Assembly: GCF_028009165.1 (NCBI RefSeq)
Contig: NC_079242.1
Location: 2,728,001 to 2,792,000, forward strand
DNA from: Akanthomyces muscarius
Taxonomy: Eukaryota; Ascomycota; Sordariomycetes; Hypocreales; Cordycipitaceae
Reading direction: 5' to 3'
Length of the DNA: 64,000 nt
The notes below the pieces were generated by a model. The model was not told the DNA's origin. It did not search any database and saw only the letters and a program-made list of their open reading frames with translations. The stretch's first letter is position 1; every line of letters begins with the position of its first letter. Positions 1 to 10,277 of the stretch are shown here, piece by piece. The position numbers were made by a program, and so were the translations under genes.

Positions 1-629
1 GTACAAGCATCATCGGTTGGACAGCGCCCTTTGTGGCGATTCATTACTACCGAGCAAAGTACTACCGAGCAAAGGTTGGAAAGTCGTGCAGTGTAGTTTC
101 ACGACTGACTAGATAAATAAGAGTCTGCGCATAAAGCAAAAATGGCTACTGGTCAGTCACATGTGTCGTTCGAACAGACGATAGGTTGCCTTTAAAGGAG
201 ATGCGATGGAGCAAACTGCTTGTCAACACACGTCCTGCTGAAGAAATATAGTACCAAAACCTCCGTGTAAACGTAAATAAACCAGTCAAAAACTTTTTAC
301 CTCTTTTTCTCAATCATGTAGCCTAGTAATGCGATTTGTATTGCGCGCTCGTTCTTTCATGGACTTGATCGTGATGCGGACAGCATAACGCCAACATCGC
401 TTTGAAGACAACAATTGATAGCCACCAACAAAGAACCCCACGATGATTTAATACTTCGTTCCAAACTTGTAGAACTATTTAAATGATTGCAAGGTTCTTC
501 TGTAGCTGCTGGAATATCTCTCCTACACACGCAGTCACTTGCCTACTACCCAAACCAACTTCTCAATACAATCTCCTCCCAAAATAATTTCCCAAAGCAC
601 CCTCCCAACTCTACACTTTTTCCTCCACA
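1..629. other. Gene-free left edge and leader
   Basis: No coding region supported. A 15-base unit (tactaccgagcaaag) occurs twice in direct tandem at 45-74. The stretch ends in an A/C-rich leader directly before the ATG at 630, so the right part is probably promoter and 5' UTR of that gene. Confidence 0.5.
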
Positions 630-1508
630 ATGAAGTTCATCTTTCTCGACCACCGTCAACAGGACAAGAAGACAGAACTCGCCCGCTTGCGGGACCTGGC
701 GATTGACAAACCAAACGATGGCACCAGCGACCTGTGGCAATACATTTTCAGCAGTACCTTTCGCGGGGAAAGGTGGCGTGTCGAGACAGACGGCTCTACC
801 CTCATAAATAAAGAAAATAATAGTATCGAAATCCGCGTGTACAGATCTACACAGAGCACAGAGCCCGGCCCTTTCCTCGTGTGGCGCGGGCGTCAGCCAA
901 AGCGGGACTTCGAAAACCGGGACGACATCGAAGGCGACCTCAGAAAGCAGGCCCTCGGCGCTGGACTGCTTCAGCTTAAGTATTATCCGGAAAGACATTC
1001 GATCTGGATCATGACGAGCATAGGAGCCAGCGCCAAACTGTGGGTGCTTCGGTCACGCACAAGCAACGAGCCCACTCCGGAGCTCACTCCGGTCTGGCCT
1101 GATGAAGTGCCGGTGCTGGGGTCAAAGCCACTGACTTGCCTGCACAACCCCCAGAATCCCATTGGTGTACCCTTTTGGGGACCTGGTTCTCGATATATCG
1201 AGGAGGAGGAAATGATCCATGGGCCTATCACTTCAGAGGGCCTCGGCCGGATTCCGGAATGGAACTCTTCACAGCAGCGGGCTGTTCACGTGATGCGCGC
1301 TGGTCGGGAGCTGTTTGGACCTGAAGATGCTGTAGGCCATGGTCGAGAACTAGAGTATAGATGGAGTCAGATCGGGTGTCATGATCTCCACGAAGTACAC
1401 CCCGTGCCGAATGCCTACAATGACATCAAGACCTACCCGGGACACTACGAGGATATTTTGGCACACATTAAGAAAAACCCGGACGCCAAATTCTTTGTAC
1501 AGACCTAG
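630..1508 (+). CDS. Uncharacterised 292-residue protein
   Basis: I do not recognise this gene. It is an uninterrupted frame of 292 codons beginning at an ATG with A at -3 (context cacaATG). The predicted protein is soluble, without signal peptide or membrane segment, and mixes many charged residues with Trp/Tyr-rich stretches (for example FLVWRGR and HSIWIMTS), which suggests a folded domain. The C-terminal third has two possible metal- or substrate-binding clusters of His/Asp (CHDLHEVHP near residues 251-259) and ends in a Lys-rich helix-like tail. No family motif is evident. It stands alone, with no neighbour in the same orientation for 1.4 kb. It could be a lineage-restricted gene. Confidence rests on length and composition only. 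Confidence 0.6.
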   Translation: MKFIFLDHRQQDKKTELARLRDLAIDKPNDGTSDLWQYIFSSTFRGERWRVETDGSTLINKENNSIEIRVYRSTQSTEPGPFLVWRGRQPKRDFENRDDIEGDLRKQALGAGLLQLKYYPERHSIWIMTSIGASAKLWVLRSRTSNEPTPELTPVWPDEVPVLGSKPLTCLHNPQNPIGVPFWGPGSRYIEEEEMIHGPITSEGLGRIPEWNSSQQRAVHVMRAGRELFGPEDAVGHGRELEYRWSQIGCHDLHEVHPVPNAYNDIKTYPGHYEDILAHIKKNPDAKFFVQT

Positions 1509-2936
1509 GATCCTCGACGCTCTGAGCTTCGTGCCTTTTTTGCTTATAGTTGCATGTTTCTTCGTTAATGTTTTGTATTTTAGTTAGATCGAGGGTCAGC
1601 GCAAACTAGGACATGGACCAATAAATTGTATTATCATCTAAGATCTCTGAGATCATACGGTTTCACCCCTACTTCTCTCCATTGAATGCGAGTGTGATGC
1701 CAAAGAAATGCGCAAAGTCCTTAATGGCAAGTCTTACTGGCTATACTCTTTTCGGAGACTTGCGTTAGGTTGCTGTTTGCGAGTTGCATTTCCATATTGC
1801 GCGATATGAAGTACACTTCGCCTCAACTGCAAATGCTGAGATAGGCTGCAGCGGCCGTAACAACTGGTCACTTTGAGGGGCAAACGTAGAAAAAAGAACC
1901 ATCATGTAATAGTTGTAAGAGTCACCCTGTCATTCGTTCGAGGCATGTGCTGGGCCGTTGGGCCCGCCACAGGTCTAAATTTTGGGGGTCGTCGCTCAGG
2001 TAAGGCATACTCCTCGTTAGCAGAGAGGACAGTACTAGCGACCAAGTTTGACGATCATCAAATCAATACATCATAGCACACGTGGATCGAGTTCAACCGG
2101 CCATCTTATTCCGAGCCGCTGCATAAAGTAAAGAGATGATCCGCTCGGTGCTCTCAGGGCTGGGGAAAGCTACAAGCAGGTTTTTTTTTTCTTTCGTACT
2201 GGGCAATGGCAGTCAGAAGGGTGGCAAAGTGCGCAGCTAACGGTAAGTGAGTATCGGTGGGTGTAGGCTTTCATTTTGAACCGTTCGCCTGTGGATTGAG
2301 GCGCTGCCTTGCGTGGCACCGCTATCATGATCGGGCAAGAGCGAATGACTGCGCAGCTGCCAACGATCACATCCAAATAGGTAGTCCTTGTGGGAGAAAT
2401 TTGTGACGAAGGAGTTCGTTCTTCTTATTTCGCTGAAGAATGACGAAGCCTGTCTGATGTCCTCTCCGTTCCTCGCAGAGCTGAAATGCAAGTGCCGCCA
2501 AGAGCGACTGGACTTGGACTGAATCCAGTGTCAACAGAGTGAGACATTCAAGGCCCGTGAACCAATTTAATCTTTGAGACGATTGAAGTGCTTCATTTAC
2601 GGTTATGAGAACAAGCTTCACGGCGTATCCCTCTTTCTGTCCAACAGGTTCGCAGCTGCCTGTTTGAGCGAGGGGCGGCGGCAGGTGCGAAGCAGCGACG
2701 ACAAGAGCAGTCTGCTTCAGAAAATTCTTTTGTGAATCAAATTTCTCTTATCAAAAACAAACATTCAAGTGTTTCTGCGCCTCTCTTTCAGCTCATATCC
2801 ATCCTAACTGCATCCTTGCGGCTTAGACAAACATCCTGCACGAGGAGCATTCTCTCTCATTCGCTCCTCCATCAAGTGGCATTGCATCAACCTCCGCATC
2901 AAAAAATTCAAAGCAGCAATCCATTCCTTTTCCAGA
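1509..2936. other. Intergenic stretch
   Basis: Only short frames without family features. A 10-base T run lies near 2180. The last 200 bases, CT-rich with CATCA/CTCAT words, look like a fungal leader for the phospholipase relic at 2937. Confidence 0.5.
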
Positions 2937-3371
2937 ATGATGCATTTCCCTCTCATCAGTGCCGCCGTGGCCAGCCTCGCCGCTACCGGCGCTGCCCTTC
3001 CCACCACCTAGTCGCCCGCCAATCTGCAGAGCCGCAACACAAAGTGCAGCACGGCTGCCGTCGACGAGCTCATCTTCGATGCTTCCATATCAACGTTTCA
3101 AAATGCTCGCGAGACTACTACCCTTCAGTACAACTGGTCCTCGGAAATATGCTGGTGGTGGCCCGGCAAGCCCCAAGCCTACGACTTTCGCCCCATCTGC
3201 GCACGGCACGACTTTGGCTACCGCAACACCAAGGCGCAGAAGCGCTTCACCGAGGCGATGAAGGAGAGAATCGACTTGAACTTCCTGACGAATGTGTACG
3301 ACTACTGAGCCCAGCTCTTTTTTCACAACACTACCACTTCGTGCACAATTTTGGTGATAACTCTACGAACA
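2937..3371 (+). pseudogene. Secretory phospholipase A2 relic
   Basis: This is a relic of a fungal/bacterial-type secreted phospholipase A2 (group XIV), which hydrolyses the sn-2 ester of phospholipids outside the cell. Seen: an ATGATG start at 2937 encoding a good 21-24 residue signal peptide (hydrophobic Ala/Leu core, end near AALPTT), then an in-frame TAG at 3009-3011. The same frame continues at 3012 and carries the family's active-site block, CARHDFGYRN, with the His-Asp pair at about 3210-3215, followed by a helix of the type RFTEAMKERIDLNF. A TGA at 3306-3308 falls where the family normally has a Cys codon, and the usual C-terminal HYHFVHNFGD-like stretch appears in another frame from 3329. 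That makes at least two stops and one frame change. An intron removing the TAG is unlikely because no good donor precedes it within the signal-peptide codons. Confidence 0.72.
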
Positions 3372-3644
3372 GGAAGGCGGCGAATGAGAGATTACCAAGT
3401 GTGCTGGATATTGAGTTGGATGATGTTATCGTGGGCCAGGACACTCCTGGAGTAAGACGTTGGGGTATAGATGTCAGTGATCTTGTTGCATGGTTAGGTC
3501 CTGAGGAAGAGTGAGTCTGATTAGAGAGACATTCATTCATTACCCAAGTATCCTAGTGATGTTGAATAAATATTATGCATCTTGAACTTACTCTGAACAA
3601 AACCTGTGCGAGTGTTGCGCAACTCCCGCCCCCGCTATCTGAAC

Positions 3645-4442
3645 CTACTCCGGTTCCCGTATCATGGAAGAAATGATGTAAGGGTTTCGATCTTCCGGTC
3701 CCAGGTCTACTTGAACAGTTTTGATTGTCGTATAACCGTGACGAGTATAGAATGGAGCCGCCTCTTGCGCTGCCTCGATGTAGATTGGTATGCGCTTCTC
3801 ATCCGCGACCTGCGCGGCCCATCTCATGTGCATGCCACCGGCCCCGGATCCCTGGCGCTTGGAAAGAGTACCAATCCCCAGCAGAGCTAGATTTTCCGAT
3901 TAGAATCACGTTTGCAACCAAGAACGGTCTGTCAAAAAGAATATAAGAGCATATCAGGAGCGACGACTTACTCAAGTAAGGCCTGGTCGGCAAATCTTCC
4001 GGCTGCAGCTGCCCCATCTCTTTTCCTACCGCTTCAGCAAAGGCCTGGTCTACGCCTTTGCTTCTCCTTTCAGTATCAATGACACAACCCGCCGGCAAGT
4101 CTGCCTCTGTCAGCTTTCACAAGTTTCAAAGCTCGCTGCTTCGCGCCGCATGTATCGCATACCAGAGATATTCGACACCAACTCCGAGGCGTCCACGTTG
4201 ACAAACTCCCAGTTGGCGTAGGACACTACCTCGCCCGTCTCGTCATCGACAATCTTGTTGTGTCGCACATTGCTGGCCGAGTATCTTTGTGGCCACTGCA
4301 TCCTTTGGTTCTCCGTCTTGGTCCTCAAGGAAACGTTGGGGAAGAGGCGCTGCTGTATGCGCATGGAGAAGAACGACTCGGCCATGATGTGGGCGATGGC
4401 ATCGCCATCGTCGAAACGAGCAGGCTTTAGGGTGAGCACCAT
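3645..4442 (-). CDS. GNAT-family N-acetyltransferase
   Basis: Likely an acetyl-CoA-dependent GNAT acetyltransferase of about 218 residues; the substrate is unknown. I read three exons on the minus strand: 4442-4163, 4106-3972 and 3886-3645. Lengths 280, 135 and 242 give 657 bases, a whole number of codons. Donors are GTATGC and GTAAGT; acceptors are ACAG and CTAG. The first GNAT motif is visible at the start (MVLTLKPARFDDGDAIAHI). The acetyl-CoA-binding loop Q-x-x-G-x-G/A is QGSGAG at residues 150-155, preceded by the strand LLGIGTLSKR, and the last motif reads IYIEAAQEAAPFYTRHGY. This pattern is typical of the many fungal cytosolic GNATs with secondary-metabolite or small-molecule substrates. 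The first intron's exact borders are less certain than the second's. Confidence 0.8.
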
Positions 4443-7400
4443 GACCGAGGTGGAAATGCTGCAATTACAAGAGAGCGTCTGTGTGCTGACACGGATCACA
4501 ACATGGTTTTTGCAGCATTTATACGGCAGCGTATTGATGGACGCTGACGTGTTTCGCTGCGTAGGGCCTTGCGCGTCTAGTGCCACTGTTCGTCACTGCA
4601 AGGGTACACCATCCAACCTGGTTCACGACATGCACATCGACCCAGCCCTATGCTAAGATCTCGCAACAAAACCCGTAAATCGATCAAGCTCGTGTATCCA
4701 AGTACAGGCCCGAGACATCTAGGTTCGTAGTGTAGGGTAGGCAAACTTGTGCACATGTTCCGGAAGCTGTTGAGCAATCAGAACCAGCTGCACCAACCAG
4801 CCGGCCATATCCGTGGAGACAGATCTGTCAATGCAGCAAACCCATTGGTGGTTGCGTCAAGTTTGGAGAGATGCCATTGGCCGTACCACGACCGCAAACA
4901 TGGAACCTCTCAAGAAGGCCAACGGGAGGCGCGGGCCGGGTCACTGCTCCGCGCCAAAATTTAATTTAAAACCCGTTTCCAACCAAAACATGACGAGGGG
5001 GGGGTCAGATTGCGAGTAGCAAAGATTGCAATGCCGCATTTAATTAATCCTGCGTCTGCCGTGACGCAAACGGTGACTGAGGCGCACAAAGTGGTGAAAG
5101 TCAATGCGTGCTCGGACCATTACAGTTCATCGTTGCTGGTACCCTTGCCGAGTCTCGGAGAAGTTTGCCAACTTGCTCGGCACATCATCCCATCCTGGTT
5201 CTACCCCGCCATACCAAGACGGCAAATGAACGAATTGATTGCCGTTGCCTTTGGGTCTCTCATCAGCGTTGTTTGATATTGTTTGAGCGCAGGCCGGGCT
5301 GTGTTGAGCGCGCTCGATTTCGTCCACAAACAAGGCAAATTAGCACGCTGTCCAACATATCGGCCGACGCCTTTGCGGGCAGAGTAGAACCGGCTCGCAG
5401 AAGGGTTACACCGGCGGGCAATGGACTTTTACACCTGCATGGGACTAATGCGCGAGGATTGCTGCACGTGGCACGCTATGGTGCTGTTTTGGGCGTGGCA
5501 AAGGCAGGGCAGACGCCTATTGCAGGACGTGTTGTCGAGAATTGCGGCCGTAAACGGACCCAAGACTCTTGTGCTCTCGTTCCCAGGCACATTTCCGCGA
5601 CACCGGGCTGGCAGCCTTGTCAGTTGCTTGCCGTATGCGACGAGAGCAGCGGGCAAAGCTGCCATGCAAAGCGGGCGTGAACTTGTTGGCAATCAACAAT
5701 GTCAAAAAGTTCCCGAGATTTCACTGCCAATCAAAGTTGACATTCGGCTTCACTAGACTGTTACGATATATTCGCTTATCTCTGGACACTGGTTTCGACG
5801 ACAACAACGATAAATTGCGGTGCAGTGTACACCATCGCGACGCTACACATGAACTGCGGCTGCAAGAATTAGGGCATTCGAAGATATGAATCATGTTTGG
5901 ATGGCGTGACGCTTTGCTTTTTCCCAAGTGAGACATGGTGTCAGCGCAGTGCACCGGCGGTCCGGTGGTGGGTGTCGAGCGTGGGGTGGTGCGCCAGAAG
6001 CCCGCCGAGAGTGAAAAGGAGATTTCCGGCACCTGGAAAAAGCACAGTTCTGGTACAGCAAGGGTAGCAAAGAAGCAATAATAAGAGACAGATTCTCTGT
6101 GACAACTCATTGCCGCGAACAAAGAAGCAAGGCGAGGGCCTCTGGGGGCCATCTCTAGTCGGAAATGTGTGCGGTGCAACATGGCTGATGAGGTGTGATT
6201 AAATGGTGCACTGTATCAGTCATTACACACGTTTCGAGCCATCCATGTCATTGTGAATAACGCACTTGGTCCACCTGTGTTTGATGAACTGTCCGGAGCA
6301 TCAGTCGGATGAGCAAGCTGCAGGGGGGTGACAAGGTGCCGCCACCACCTGAAGCCGGCGACGAAGTAGTTTCTCATTGTGCAGGACGAGATACCGATTT
6401 GATTTCCTCCGCCAATGCTTTGGGCACGAAAATACGGAGCACACAGACTCGTTACGTTGGGCCCTGGCGTAGATCGACTTCGCGCAGCGTCTGTGCTGAA
6501 GTGACTTGGGCCGCCTAAATACCTCCAGAAGACTCATGAGCACGGTACTTGGGGTACTTAGCAAAATCCAAACGCAGCTGGGTTGGTTTGGCTGAAGCGG
6601 CGCGCAAGGCGGTTGTGTATATAGCTGAAAAGGCATCTTTTAAAGTTTCTTTCGTCTGTTCGAATGACGCCTTCTACCAATCCGTGGCCTGGAAAGCCTC
6701 AGAGGCGCTCAATAGTGATGGAGCGCTGGACGACGAGCCGGCCCAAAGGTGGAGCAGGAAAGTATTTTGAGCGTCAGTGCTACCAGTCCGGAGCGACCAA
6801 GCACCCCGAGGGCTTGCGGAAGTTGTGCGCGTGAATGTCGACCTGCACGGCGAAGAACCAAGCAACGCAAGGGAGAGAGAGTTTGGACAGTGGACTGGTT
6901 TCAGGCGTCTGTGGTGTGGTGAGGCCGGACAGCGAGCCGGCCGAGTAGGCGACAGTCGGCCAGTGAAAGACGAGAGCAATCGGCTGTTGCTGTGGAAAAA
7001 TGAGCATCAGGCATGAATAAGAGTCCCAATTCTGCAAGCAGCCGCGAGCCTGACAACCTGTGCGGGCGACCAGCTGATGACGGCAGGCTGCCGCTTTTCA
7101 GCGCCAGGGCGTGAGTGGCAAACCAGGGTTGACAAAAGGAGCCATCTGTCATTGCGAGTGACAAAGTGAGTTGAACGCAACGAACGAGCCGATGGGCGAC
7201 GGAGAAGGTGGATTCGACTTGTCACAAAAAGGAAATCTACTGGAAGCTTTTGCTGCGCCATCCCCAGCGGGCAAGCTGGGGGAACCATTCTACCCCAGCT
7301 ACTTACCTGTGGCTAGCTGCCTAGTACGGAGCAGATGTGCAGAAGTACCTGCTGCATACGCTGGGCGAATCGAGGAGTTCGATGCGGCGCAGCACTTGCA

Positions 7401-10277
7401 GATGAAGATGTTTCGCGTTGCATCGAAGCCCGGGGCAAGACTAATTGGGACACGCGGACCGTTGGCCTGTGTCGGAGAGTTGTTGGCGCAACATTGACGT
7501 AGCGGGTTATTGTTCTTATTTCTGGCGATATAGCTTGTGGTAGCTGAGTGCCAGTTCGGCTTTCATTATCAGTAATGGTGCATGGCCAGTAATCCGACAT
7601 GCGACGGCGGCAAATTGGGTAGGTGACAGCTATCGGGCACAATGTAGCCTACTGGCGTCGTGCAATGATTGAACGGAGCGTAGGTGCCGGGTGGATTATT
7701 GGACGGAAATGAGCCGTGGCGTTGACGTTTGATGCATCTTCCCGAAGTGATTGAGTCCATCTTCGATTTGGTGATGTCGGAACGTCGTACTCCGTAGCCT
7801 GTACGGATACTGCTGTCTCATACCGGGCTAGCTGGCGGACCACGTAATGCCAATCCAAGTCATGTCAGCGTGACAACGAGCAACGAGAATGATGGAATTG
7901 TGTCGCTGGTGTGCCGGCAGCTGAGCCAACATGTACGGATACCTGTAGCTTATATCGTGCAGCCGGCCTTGCCGCCTCTTATGTACCGCCATGCTTACGT
8001 TGGCAGAGTGCATCGCTGGGTATCGATCGGCCGGATGTGGCCTCGGAAAGACGATTCTGAGTAAGAGCTATCCTGTTATCCAGTACTCAGTACGCCGATG
8101 GCAGAATCATGGTGTCTACTGGTAGTCGAGCGACTAAAGTGTGGCAAGATGGGTGCTGGCCGTGATGGCAGCCAAACAGCCTTGTTCTGGAGATGGTTGA
8201 TGGAGAATTGGAGATGGCTTCACCAAAAGTGTGGCTGACCCCGTGCTGCATGAGTGGGGATGTGGCCTGCAGCTCACCGTAAACTACGGAGTAAATAGGT
8301 GCAGATGGAGAGAGGCTAATTAATGGTGAAAGCTTACCAGCAAATTGTATTTTACCTGCTCAACTATTTACCAGTACCCGTTCCAGTTCGGATTGCTGGT
8401 ACTTCGCTGCTTGGCTGCCTCGCTAGCGTGCCCCTGAGGACAAGCGTCCCAGCGGGCAGTAAGCCTTTGTCGTGCTAGCGTGGCCACTGTAGCACCGCGT
8501 GGTCTGGTGTGTCTGGTACTTGTTCAGCGCTGAAGAGGTGCTACGCTGCCACATGTCCTTCTGTGAAAAGGCGTCGATAAGGCACGGTGCGCCTCTCAAA
8601 CGCCATTTGTCCGGGGCTTTTTTTTTTTTTGGCCTGCCAGCTGCCAGGCATCAACATTGGCAAGACCTTGACAGCTGCTGTGACCGTCGTCACCAGAATT
8701 GCTTCTCCTCCTGTCTCTGCCATGTTTTGTTTCCTTTCTTTTTACGGATACTGCTACCTTCATCCTCTTTTGTCACCAACCATCAAATCACAGCTCCACG
8801 CCCCCATGTCCTCATGAGAAACGCCGTCTTAGTTCGGGAGGCCGACCCACCGCCGGTACGGAGACACACCAGCGCTGCGCAAAAAGGAACAGATGAGCCG
8901 GACAGGGGACCGGGCTAGCCAAATGCCAATTTACATGGGCCACCATCTGCTGGAGCATTGTGCGACGTCCCAGGCCGCACTTCTTGATGCCGGCAGGTAC
9001 AAAGACGGAGCTGCCTTTTCGACTACACTTACCCAGCAATACGGGTCCTGGAAGGGCTTTGCAACCTGTCCTACTCGGCGGGCGACGAGCCCGCATAGCC
9101 CTCAGGCGAGTGTCTTGCTCAAAAGCCCCTCCCAGATGCATGGCCAGGTCGCCCAGAACTACATGGATGCGTGGGCGCTGGATGCCGTCCCCACCACCCC
9201 TGAAGTTGGTGGCCCGTCCAACTGGGACTCGCTGGCCAGTGACCACTCACACAGCCTTTCAAGGACTCTCACTGACTCTCTGCCTTCCCAGTCTGGTACA
9301 TGCAGGCCAATGCACCGGCTCGCCACGAAAAGCCAAAGGGTCTCCCCCCTGTCAGCACCCCCTGTCTTGTTCTTGACGCTAGCAAAGGGTTGGAGGGCAA
9401 GAGGGGTGCCTGTATGTACCAGTACGCTCGTCCACCCCGAGCAAGCGGAGGACAAGACGCTAGAGCCAACGCAACAAGACTAAAAAATAGAAGCACCTGC
9501 GCTCTTCGATTGCGCTCATCGCTCGTCCTAGTTCTTCGCCTTGGACCTGCGCTCTACGGCCGATTCTTTTCTCCTGTACTCTCTCCGTCCATTGTCGTCG
9601 GCTTCATATACCGTTCGCCGACTCGCAACCATCGACTGTCTGTCTGTCTATCGGCGCAGACCTGTCTCAACTCGTCTCCCACACCACTGTGCTCCGTCTA
9701 CCACGCACCGGCTCCTATCTGGCCCAGTGGTTCCGCAGGGACGAAATGACACGGCCTCTGCTGCTTGCTTAATTTTAAAACAACTACCAACGTAAGTCGT
9801 CCGATTTTGCATCTCAATCATGGATATGCTCCATTCCCACAGCCTATATATCAAACCAATACTCCCCCTGTCTTCCACTACCGACCCTCATCTATATCCA
9901 GCCAGCTGGGCCAGCCATCGCAAGCTTATATTACGAGAGCCCCCTGTCTCCTGCTCTGCCCTCGGCGAGACCAGTTTTGCTGCCGACTCGCTATCGATTT
10001 CTTTGCCTGTTTGTGCTGCTGGCTGCTTACACCCTTTCCGTCCTTATCCTCGCAATTGTTTCCCAGGCTGATTGCTAATGTGCGGCAAAAGCCCATTTCA
10101 CTCATAGCGATTGCTTTGGCGCGACACTGGTACAACGTCCTTGCGCAGCTCGCAAGTCGCCCCCGGACGGCGCCTGGATTTTCGAAGATTCAAGAACAGC
10201 AATCCACCGGTTTCCGTTAATTCTATCAAAATTATCCCGTTTTCTACCTGAAACGACATTGAGAGCAACCTGTCGCC
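4443..10277. other. Long gene-free region upstream of the histone-fold gene
   Basis: Almost 6 kb without a frame I can support. The open frames present are short, on both strands, rich in Arg/Ser/Cys and without family motifs. The left end is the upstream region of the acetyltransferase. From about 9480 rightward the DNA becomes CT-rich (cttttctcctgtactctctccg near 9566), as in fungal core promoters. A GTAAGT donor at 9792 may open a leader intron. The rest could hold a non-coding transcript, but nothing in the sequence demands one. Confidence 0.5.
9792..10091 (+). promoter_or_regulatory. Possible 5' UTR intron of the histone-fold gene
   Basis: The sequence cgtaagtcg gives a near-consensus donor at 9792. 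A branch-like tgctaatg near 10073 is followed by an aaaag acceptor ending at 10091. The intron would be 300 bases, in the leader of the gene that starts at 10278. This is a prediction from splice words only; other acceptors (for example the cag-like sites nearby) are possible. Confidence 0.35.

Noticed and set aside
5108..5680. Plus-strand frame of 190 codons in the gene-free region
   Set aside because: No ordered segments, no motif, Arg/Cys/His-rich; likely chance in GC-rich DNA.
8893..9483. Overlapping frames of 138 to 196 codons upstream of the histone-fold gene
   Set aside because: Several frames on both strands are open at once and none has family features.
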